Part shown: piece after piece, positions 1 to 5,410 of the stretch
Layout of the letters: each line of letters begins with the position of its first letter
How positions within the stretch are numbered: the first letter of the stretch is position 1
NCBI GenBank assembly: GCA_903895005.1
Contig: CAITSH010000416.1
Coordinates: forward strand, 1-10,675
Reading direction: 5' to 3'
DNA from: an uncultured Pseudomonadota bacterium
GTDB lineage: Bacteria > Pseudomonadota > Gammaproteobacteria > Burkholderiales > SG8-39
Length of the DNA stretch: 10,675 nucleotides
The notes under the pieces: model-generated
Told to the model about the DNA's origin: nothing
Databases searched by the model: none
Seen by the model: the letters and a program-made list of their open reading frames with translations, nothing else
Program-made: the position numbers and the translations under genes

Positions 1-713
1 AAATCCTCGCGCGCGTAAATCGTGCCGCCCGTCTCGGGAAGGATATCGTGCAAGTTCAGCACGTGCGTCGCAACACCGCGCGCCGTAAGGATGACACCCT
101 GGTTGGTTTCATATCCGCAATACGCGTCGATCTGACCGTTGACCAGCGTCGCTGCATCGACGGTCGCCGGCAACAATTTCACCGACTTGATGTCGACGCC
201 GGCATCGCGCAGCGCGCTGATGATGAGCGGACGCGCCGACAGGCTCACTTCGATGCTCTTGCCCGCCAATTCCTTGATGGAACGAATCGGTTTATTGGCG
301 AGGCTGATGATGGCAAAGGGGTTTTTCTGGAAGACCGTGCCGATCACCTTGACAGGAATGCCCTTTTCACGCGCCACCACCAGCGGACCGCTAGGCCGGT
401 CGCCGATTTGCGAACGCCCGGCAGCCACGTTGGCAACGGGGTCGACGTTCGGCCCGCCGGTATTGAATGTGGTGTCAAAACCCGCTTCCTTGAAAAAGCC
501 TTTTTCCACACCGGCAAACCAACCGCCATACTGCATGGTCTTGATCCAGGAGAGCTGGAATCCGATGGGCATGGCGGCCTGCGCTCGGGCCATCGGTGAA
601 AATGCGATACCCATGGGCAGTGCCACGGTTGCGCCGGCAATGCTTGCGGTGGCAGTCATGAAACTGCGGCGCGACTGGTTTATGAGGGGCGCGTTATCGT
701 CGTTATGGGCCAT
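1..713 (-). CDS. ABC transporter substrate-binding protein, NMT1/SsuA-like, Tat-exported (3' end missing)
   Basis: Periplasmic ligand-binding subunit of an ABC importer; 237 residues are visible and the C-terminus runs off the left edge. Residues 14-19 read SRRSFM, a twin-arginine motif, followed by a hydrophobic stretch and a likely cleavage site after ARAQA (about residue 46), so export is probably by Tat. The mature start (GFQLSWIKTMQYGGWFAGVEKG, then FFKEAGF) matches the NMT1/THI5/SsuA fold used for thiamine pyrimidines, riboflavin, sulfonates and nitrate: ligand-facing aromatic W, then the 'ekGfFkeaG' helix, then a Gly-rich loop and 'VAAGRSQIGD'. A later DAYCGYETNQ segment fits the second-lobe hinge. 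Permease and ATPase genes would lie beyond the window. The ribosome site before the ATG is weak. It lies 234 bases downstream of the amidohydrolase on the same strand, which hints that the ligand is related to that enzyme's substrate. Family is clear, ligand unknown. Confidence 0.85.
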   Translation of the reverse strand, partial: MAHNDDNAPLINQSRRSFMTATASIAGATVALPMGIAFSPMARAQAAMPIGFQLSWIKTMQYGGWFAGVEKGFFKEAGFDTTFNTGGPNVDPVANVAAGRSQIGDRPSGPLVVAREKGIPVKVIGTVFQKNPFAIISLANKPIRSIKELAGKSIEVSLSARPLIISALRDAGVDIKSVKLLPATVDAATLVNGQIDAYCGYETNQGVILTARGVATHVLNLHDILPETGGTIYARED

Positions 714-947
714 GTTCGTGGTCTCACTTCGCAGTTGGGGGTTGGGGGCTGGTGGTCTGGCTCGTTAGATATTCAGTACACTAAGCAACCGCCGTGCCAT
801 GCCCATGACTTCACAGGCGCTGTTGCAAACAGGTGCTTGCAAGGGCCCAAAGGCCCGGTCGCAATGGCAAAGATCCCCAGAATGGGGCGGCAAACGAGGC
901 CTGCGCCTTGCTTCAGTGCCGCGCGCCGGTGTCCACCCCGGGACGGA
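714..947 (-). other. Spacer between amidohydrolase and binding-protein genes
   Basis: No coding region is supported here. Read on the minus strand it holds two small GC-rich hairpins: CCCCA-GAA-TGGGG (plus-strand 875-887) and GGGCC/GGCCC around 843-855. Neither is followed by a proper T-run, so they are at best weak attenuators. No convincing -35/-10 pair for the binding-protein gene was found, so co-transcription with the amidohydrolase stays possible. Confidence 0.35.
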
Positions 948-2219
948 TCAGAGCAAGGCGCGTCCGACGCGTTTGAGTTCGAAGAGAATGCGCGACTGGT
1001 CGCTGCGCACCAGGCGCCCGTCCTCGACCAGGACCTCTCCGGCGACCATCACCATCGCAACATCACTGCCGCGAGCGGCATGGACCAGATTGGTCACGAT
1101 GGTGTCCGGCAGCGCGGGCTGCAGGTGAAAATGCTCGACTGACACCAATGTCAGGTCAGCCGGGGCGCCCGGTGTGATTTCGCCGGCAGGCAGGCGCAGC
1201 GCCTGCGCACCCGCGCGCGTCGCCATGCCCAGCACCTCGTCCGGGGTGAGCACGACCGGGTCGCAGGCCGCGCCCTTTGCGAGCAGCGACGCAAACTTCA
1301 TCACATCGAACATGTCGAGGCGGTTGTTGGATTTGGCGCCGTCGGTGGCGAGCGCGACACCGACACCCGCACGGCGCATCGCAAGCACCGGCGCGATACC
1401 CGAACCGAGCTTGAGATTGGAATGCGGGCAATGTGCCACGGTGCCCCCGTGCTGCGACAACAAGGCCTGGTCATGTTCGTCAGCCCAGACGCAATGCGCG
1501 AGATGCGCCGGAACACCGAGCACACCCAGGTGGGCAAGATGCGCCACCGGCGACCGCCCGGTTCGCGCGACGGTCTTCGCCGTCCAGGCGCGCGTTTCGG
1601 CGCAATGGATGTGCACGCCGACGCCATGGGCGCGGGCCAGCGCGACGCCCTCGACAATGCGCGCATCACCGGTGCTCTCCAGGTCGTGCAGGCCGACCCA
1701 CGCGCTGACGCGTTCATGCCACGGAAGGTTGAGCAGAGCCTCGGTTTGTTGCATCGTCGGCGCGAAGGGCAGGTTGTCCGCCACATAGGGGGCGATGATC
1801 GCGCGAATGCCCATGTCCTTCGCCGCACGCATCGCCGCCTCGGGGTAAAGGCACATGTCCAGCACCGCCGTGGTGCCCGACAACAGGCATTCTGCGTAAG
1901 TCGCAAGGGCCCCGACATAGACGTCATCGGGCGTAAGCCTGAGCTGCTCACGCTGGATCGCCCTCAACCACGCTTCAAGCGCCATGCCCTCGGCGCTGCC
2001 GCGCGTCAGGCTCGAATGGGAATGGGCGTGGGTGTTGACCAGCCCCGGAATCAGCGCACCACCACGCGCATCAATGACGCGCTCGCCCGCCACTGCGGCG
2101 CAATCGCCCGCTCCGCTCGCCGCCACGATAGACCCTTGAATACGGACCCACCCGAACACCGGACTCAAAGCGGGGCCGGCACCGGGACGGGAAACGATCA
2201 GTGCATTTTTGATCAGCAT
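948..2219 (-). CDS. Amidohydrolase, MtaD/TrzN/AtzB-like (adenosine/guanine/chloro-triazine hydrolase superfamily)
   Basis: Metal-dependent hydrolase of 423 residues, full length for the family. The beta-sandwich N-terminus ends in 'ALIPGLVNTHAHSHSSL', giving the HxH metal ligands H64 and H66. The TIM barrel continues with HIHCAE (H203, H205, E208), H242 in 'AHCVWADEHD', the substrate-loop segment VAHCPHSNLKLGSG (261-274) and D293 in 'LATDGAKSNN', so all expected catalytic positions are present. The C-terminus (NLVHAARGSDVAMVMVAGEV) closes the sandwich as in methylthioadenosine/S-adenosylhomocysteine deaminases. Such enzymes deaminate purine- or pyrimidine-type rings or dechlorinate triazines; substrate cannot be assigned by eye. 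No signal peptide, so cytoplasmic. The start is followed closely by conserved sequence; upstream Shine-Dalgarno is weak (GAG). The NMT1-type binding protein downstream suggests import of the substrate. Confidence 0.88.
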   Translation of the reverse strand: MLIKNALIVSRPGAGPALSPVFGWVRIQGSIVAASGAGDCAAVAGERVIDARGGALIPGLVNTHAHSHSSLTRGSAEGMALEAWLRAIQREQLRLTPDDVYVGALATYAECLLSGTTAVLDMCLYPEAAMRAAKDMGIRAIIAPYVADNLPFAPTMQQTEALLNLPWHERVSAWVGLHDLESTGDARIVEGVALARAHGVGVHIHCAETRAWTAKTVARTGRSPVAHLAHLGVLGVPAHLAHCVWADEHDQALLSQHGGTVAHCPHSNLKLGSGIAPVLAMRRAGVGVALATDGAKSNNRLDMFDVMKFASLLAKGAACDPVVLTPDEVLGMATRAGAQALRLPAGEITPGAPADLTLVSVEHFHLQPALPDTIVTNLVHAARGSDVAMVMVAGEVLVEDGRLVRSDQSRILFELKRVGRALL

Positions 2220-2345
2220 GGTTTGCTCATTTTTTCATTTCCCGCATCACTCCGGCAACGCCAAGCCCCTCGCAAATTCCGCGCCAGCCCCCAGGCCGGC
2301 GGCGCGCCGGCAAGGGAAGGCACGAACGGGTACGCACAGCCTGGT

Positions 2346-2365
2346 TATGTACGCCACCGTACATA
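2346..2365. promoter_or_regulatory. Perfect 8-4-8 inverted repeat in the divergent spacer (candidate operator)
   Basis: The arms TATGTACG and CGTACATA are exact reverse complements separated by CCAC. It sits 59 bases before the outer-membrane protein start and about 127 bases before the amidohydrolase start, in the only divergent spacer of the window. Dyads of this size with a 4-base centre are typical targets of dimeric helix-turn-helix regulators. A loose -10-like CATACT lies at 2385-2390, which would put the right arm over the -35 region. The regulator is not identifiable. Confidence 0.5.
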
Positions 2366-2424
2366 CACGTCCGGACTGCCTGCCCATACTCCCGCATTGC
2401 AAAACCACTCTTTGGAGATCTCGC

Positions 2425-2904
2425 ATGAAAAAGTTCCTTATCGCTGCTGCTGTCGGGTCCGCATTGATCGCCGGTCCGGTTGCCGCGCAATCGTACGTGG
2501 GCTTGGGCGCCGGTGCCGCCAAAACCAACACCAACGAAACCTCATACAAGGTGTACGGCGGATTCCAGTTCAACCCGACCTGGGGCATGGAACTGGGCTA
2601 CAACGACCTCGGCCGCTACCAGGGTTCGAACATCAACAACTGGACGCTCGCCGGAACGGGTACCCTTCCCCTGGGTTCGAGCTTCTCACTCCTCGGCAAG
2701 CTCGGCGCCGCCTGGAACCGCCCCAAGTTTGCCGGCGCAAGCAACAAGACCGATGTGCTTTACGGCATCGGCCTGGGCTACGACTTCACACCCAGCCTGG
2801 GTGCCCGGCTCGAATATGAAGACTTCGGCAAACTCTCGAACGTCAGCAACGGCAACAACTCCAACGGTTCGAACCTGGGCGTCAGCCTCAAGTACAAGTT
2901 CTGA
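2425..2904 (+). CDS. Small outer-membrane beta-barrel protein, OmpA-N-terminal-domain-like
   Basis: A 159-residue porin-fold protein without a peptidoglycan-binding domain. The start is the ATG at 2425, preceded by GGAGA at 2414-2418; the open frame extends further upstream but only this start gives a Sec signal peptide (MKKFLIAAAVG..., cleavage after VAA at about residue 21). The mature part has alternating-hydrophobic strands rich in Gly and aromatics, for example 'YKVYGGFQFNPTWGMELGY' and 'LGYDFTPSLGARLEYEDFG', the latter being the typical OmpA-like strand pair, and it ends in ...SLKYKF, the C-terminal Phe recognised by the Bam machinery. The size suits an eight-stranded barrel (OmpA/OmpX/OmpW size class). 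Asn/Ser/Gly-rich loop near the C-terminus (NVSNGNNSNGSN) is probably surface exposed. Transcribed alone: a strong terminator follows. Specific function unknown. Confidence 0.88.
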   Translation: MKKFLIAAAVGSALIAGPVAAQSYVGLGAGAAKTNTNETSYKVYGGFQFNPTWGMELGYNDLGRYQGSNINNWTLAGTGTLPLGSSFSLLGKLGAAWNRPKFAGASNKTDVLYGIGLGYDFTPSLGARLEYEDFGKLSNVSNGNNSNGSNLGVSLKYKF

Positions 2905-2952
2905 TCAATGCAGGCCCCCCGCGGCAGACATCCCCGCCGCAGGCGCACTGCA

Positions 2953-2990
2953 CGTTAAAAAAGCCGGGATCATCCCCGGCTTTTTTAACG
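2953..2990 (+). terminator. Rho-independent terminator with a 16-bp perfect stem
   Basis: The arms CGTTAAAAAAGCCGGG (2953-2968) and CCCGGCTTTTTTAACG (2975-2990) pair perfectly around the loop ATCATC. The GC core followed by six T residues makes a standard terminator 48 bases after the outer-membrane protein stop. The A-run on the other arm makes it functional in both directions in principle. Confidence 0.93.
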
Positions 2991-3051
2991 CCCGCCTCAC
3001 CCGGGCCGTCCGATTCTCGGTCGGTTGGCGCACAGACACCCGCCTGCCCGC

Positions 3052-3067
3052 GCCCCAATCTTGGGGC
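3052..3067. promoter_or_regulatory. 7-2-7 inverted repeat just upstream of the ribosome site of the Cys-repeat protein
   Basis: GCCCCAA and TTGGGGC are exact reverse complements around TC. The repeat ends four bases before the AAAGGAG ribosome site (3072-3078) of the next gene. It could form a leader hairpin close to the ribosome site or be a protein-binding dyad; the sequence does not decide. Confidence 0.3.
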
Positions 3068-3085
3068 TTCCAAAGGAGAACCGCC

Positions 3086-3607
3086 ATGTCGGAATACGCA
3101 TCAATCGCCATCAAACGCGGCCTCACACTCGCCATCCTTGTCATGCCGTCACTTTTTGCCACGGGCACGGCAATCGCGGCCGGCAGCAAGACAAACACCG
3201 GAGCACAGCTGACGTATCGCAACGACCGCGCAGCGTGCATGAGCGGACAATCCAACCAGGACCGCGCCACCTGCCTCAAAGAAGCCGGAGCGGCGCTGCA
3301 GGCCGCACGCCGCGGGCGCCTGGACAACGGCCCTGAAGGCGAGGCACAGTTCGCGCGCAACCGCGTGCTTCGCTGCGACAGGCAGCCGGCCCAGGACCGC
3401 GAGGATTGCCTGCGCCGCATGCACGGAGAGGGCGTGACCAGCGGCAGCGTGGAGAGCGGCGGGATACTGCGGGAACTGGTGACGCCGCAAAAAACTGAAG
3501 CCGCGCCATCGCGCAGGCCCGCCTCTCGCACCGTTCTGTGCTTCAGCGCACGGACACTCGGCCCGCCTGCACGCACGCTTGCGGGCACAAAAATACCAAG
3601 CGAGTGA
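3086..3607 (+). CDS. Small secreted protein with duplicated Cys-x(10-11)-Cys motif, function unknown
   Basis: A 173-residue protein. ATG 3086 is chosen because AAAGGAG at 3072-3078 lies directly before it and a signal sequence follows (basic 'IAIKRG', hydrophobic 'LTLAILVMPSLFATGTAIAA', cleavage near AIAA-GS, about residue 32). The mature part holds two related segments: RNDRAACMSGQSNQDRATCLKEAG and, about 50 residues later, RNRVLRCDRQPAQDREDCLRR, sharing R-x(2-3)-C-x(5-6)-QDR-x(2)-CL. That suggests an internal duplication with one disulfide per repeat in the periplasm. A segment GSVESGGILRELVT follows. The last ~37 residues are Arg/Pro/Ala-rich and look unlike folded sequence; one extra base in the A6 run at 3489-3494 would end the protein right there, so the tail may be an artefact or recent extension. 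I do not recognise a named family. Confidence 0.72.
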   Translation: MSEYASIAIKRGLTLAILVMPSLFATGTAIAAGSKTNTGAQLTYRNDRAACMSGQSNQDRATCLKEAGAALQAARRGRLDNGPEGEAQFARNRVLRCDRQPAQDREDCLRRMHGEGVTSGSVESGGILRELVTPQKTEAAPSRRPASRTVLCFSARTLGPPARTLAGTKIPSE

Positions 3608-3848
3608 CGCGCGCGTCACATCAACATCACACCGGAATGCGTCGCCGCCCTGTATCAAGCACCCCGCCTTGCCTCCATGTTGTTCGGCATCGGTGGCATG
3701 GTTGGCTCGCCACACGTGGCCGAGCAAAAAGTCCGTGCAAAAGCGGGGCGTCCTTGCGCTGTGTCAAACGCCAGGCATAAACGCGGACGATAATCGGCTC
3801 TTTCCGACTCAGAGTCCGCTGCCGGCGGACCCGACCTGATTCCCCACC
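3608..3848 (+). other. Spacer before the cytochrome b561 cluster
   Basis: No gene is supported. It holds a -10-like GATAAT at 3789-3794 (5 of 6 to TATAAT) without a good -35 partner at normal spacing, and a hairpin with arms GTCCGC (3814-3819) and GCGGAC (3825-3830) that ends 18 bases before the cytochrome start. This is the likely promoter and leader of the cytochrome-CDF-ATPase cluster. No terminator for the preceding gene was seen. Confidence 0.35.
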
Positions 3849-4454
3849 ATGCGCCCAAGATGGAATAACACGAACGACGGCTACGGCTGGCCGGCCGTTT
3901 CCCTGCACTGGCTGATGCTGGCGCTGATCGCCGCCGCTTACGCAAGCATGGAATTAAAGGAGGTTTTCCCGAAGGGCAGCGCCGGTCGCGAAGCCATGGC
4001 GACCTGGCACTACATGCTCGGGCTTTCGGTGTTCTTCCTGGTTTGGTTGCGCCTCGCCGTGCGCCTTGCCGGTTCGACACCGCAGGTCATTCCATCCCTC
4101 CCGGCGTGGCAGGCCCGCGTCGCAACATGGGTACACTGGACCTTGTACGCATTGATGCTGGCCCTGCCGCTAATCGGCTGGATCACCCTCGGCGCGAAAG
4201 GCAGCGTGATTCCCTTTTTTGGCGCACAACTTCCCGCCCTTGTCGCCGAGAACCGTGAGCGCGCAAAATGGTTAAAGGAAATCCACGAAACGCTTGCAAG
4301 CGCCGGCTACTTCGTGATCGGGCTGCATGCCGCAGCCGCGCTCTTCCACCATTACGTCAAACAGGACAACACCCTGCGCCTGATGGGGATTGGCGGGGCC
4401 AAGGCGCAAGACGCATCGAGCCGGGCACAAACCGCATCGGGCCGGAAAAAATGA
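3849..4454 (+). CDS. Cytochrome b561 (CybB-type di-haem membrane cytochrome)
   Basis: A 201-residue four-helix inner-membrane cytochrome. Four His occur in the pattern known from E. coli CybB (H13, H47, H137, H151): here H20 in 'SLHWLML', H54 in 'WHYMLG', H146 in 'IHETLA' and H160 in 'GLHAAAALFHHY'. The spacings of 34 and 14 residues are identical, so two b haems with bis-His ligation are expected. Helices run at about 14-32, 52-72, 92-114 and 146-169. Family members oxidise ubiquinol and CybB can pass electrons to superoxide; here the partner is unknown. No clear Shine-Dalgarno precedes the ATG, but conserved sequence begins at residue 10 (NDGYGWPAVSLHW), which supports this start. The C-terminal tail is hydrophilic (Ala/Ser/Arg/Lys). 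Its stop overlaps the next start (ATGA at 4451-4454), so it is co-translated with the metal transporter. Confidence 0.92.
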   Translation: MRPRWNNTNDGYGWPAVSLHWLMLALIAAAYASMELKEVFPKGSAGREAMATWHYMLGLSVFFLVWLRLAVRLAGSTPQVIPSLPAWQARVATWVHWTLYALMLALPLIGWITLGAKGSVIPFFGAQLPALVAENRERAKWLKEIHETLASAGYFVIGLHAAAALFHHYVKQDNTLRLMGIGGAKAQDASSRAQTASGRKK

Positions 4455-5410
4455 AGTACAACGAATTCCCGGACGATCCGGAAGACAGCGAACACAGCCC
4501 CGCCGAACGCGCAGCGGCGGCGACGCGCAGCACCTGGGTCAGTGTGATGGTGAACATTGTCCTGACCGTCACACAAATCAGCGTCGGGTTGCTGTCCAAA
4601 TCCCAGGGCCTCGTGGCCGACGGTATTCACTCGCTCTCGGACCTGGTGGCCGATTTTGTCGTGCTGTTCGCCGGCCATCACAGCAAGAAGGACGCGGACG
4701 AAGACCATCCCTACGGCCACCAGCGTTTTGAAACCGCCGCTTCGCTCGCACTGGGCGCCTTGTTGCTCGCCGTCGGTGCGGGCATGCTGTGGTCGGCCTT
4801 TCGCAAACTCGAATCGCCCGAATCGGTGCAGACGGTGCATATCGCCGCGCTTTGGGTGGCGGTCGGCGCGCTCGCCGCGAAAGAAACCCTGTTCCGCTAC
4901 ATGCTGTCGGTGGCCAAGCGCGTCAAATCCGGAATGCTGGTCGCCAATGCGTGGCATGCCCGCTCCGATGCCGCCTCATCGCTTGTCGTCGGCATCGGCA
5001 TCATCGGCAACCTCGCCGGCTATCCCATACTCGACCCGATCGCAGCGCTCATCGTCGGCTTCATGGTGTCGCGCATGGGCTGGTCCTTCAGTTGGGACGC
5101 CTTGCACGACCTGATGGACCGCGCAGTGGATGACCGGGAGGTCGCCGCCATCCGCGCCACCCTGCAGGACACCCCCGGTGTGCGCAATGTGCATGACGTT
5201 CACACACGCAAGATGGGCGACATGATCATCGTCGATGCCCACATCGAAGTGGACGCCGCCATCAGCGTCGAACAGGGGCACGACATCGCGGTGGCGGCGC
5301 GCCAGCGCGTGTTACAACGCCACCGTGTCCTGAACCTGATGACCCACGTCGACCCATGGCGGCGTCCCGACCTGGACCACCCGGACCGTACCGGCGTCCC
5401 GCCCACCTGA
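4451..5410 (+). CDS. Cation diffusion facilitator (CDF) family metal-ion antiporter
   Basis: A 319-residue inner-membrane metal/proton antiporter. The ATG at 4451 overlaps the preceding stop; the reading frame is open further upstream, but that part runs inside the cytochrome gene. Six helices are visible, about 28-50, 56-77, 96-118, 129-150, 165-190 and 193-212. The transport-site motifs are HSLSD in helix 2 (H60, D64, with D57 before it) and HARSD in helix 5 (H169, D173), matching the HxxxD/DxxxD pairs of the family; the loop motif HPYGHQRFE (86-94) is also standard. The cytoplasmic ferredoxin-like domain (about 215-303) carries H248, H251, H264, H277 and H299/D301 (THVDP), positions used for regulatory metal binding in YiiP-like members. 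Likely ions are Zn, Fe, Co or Mn; sequence alone does not decide. The following P-type ATPase may overlap its end by 55 bases, indicating one operon. Confidence 0.93.
   Translation: MKYNEFPDDPEDSEHSPAERAAAATRSTWVSVMVNIVLTVTQISVGLLSKSQGLVADGIHSLSDLVADFVVLFAGHHSKKDADEDHPYGHQRFETAASLALGALLLAVGAGMLWSAFRKLESPESVQTVHIAALWVAVGALAAKETLFRYMLSVAKRVKSGMLVANAWHARSDAASSLVVGIGIIGNLAGYPILDPIAALIVGFMVSRMGWSFSWDALHDLMDRAVDDREVAAIRATLQDTPGVRNVHDVHTRKMGDMIIVDAHIEVDAAISVEQGHDIAVAARQRVLQRHRVLNLMTHVDPWRRPDLDHPDRTGVPPT

Noticed and set aside
48..768. Plus-strand open frames opposite the binding-protein gene
   Set aside because: The minus strand has a complete Tat signal and NMT1 fold; the plus frames are compositionally odd shadows.
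2198..2216. Repeated GATCAG around a T-run at the start of the amidohydrolase gene, resembling a regulatory half-site pair
   Set aside because: It lies inside codons 2-8 of the gene, the copies are direct rather than inverted, and it does not fit the FNR consensus.
2297..2313. GCCGGC-GGCGC-GCCGGC dyad in the divergent spacer
   Set aside because: The arm is itself a palindrome and such GC repeats are expected by chance at this base composition.
1422..2819. 465-codon plus-strand open frame across the amidohydrolase and outer-membrane protein genes
   Set aside because: It is antisense to the amidohydrolase and out of frame in the barrel gene; its translation is Arg/Pro/His-rich with no recognisable motif, as expected in GC-rich DNA.
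3627..4080. Minus-strand open frames over the spacer before the cytochrome b561 gene
   Set aside because: Arg/Ser/Pro-rich translation, no ribosome site, and overlap with the conserved start of the cytochrome.
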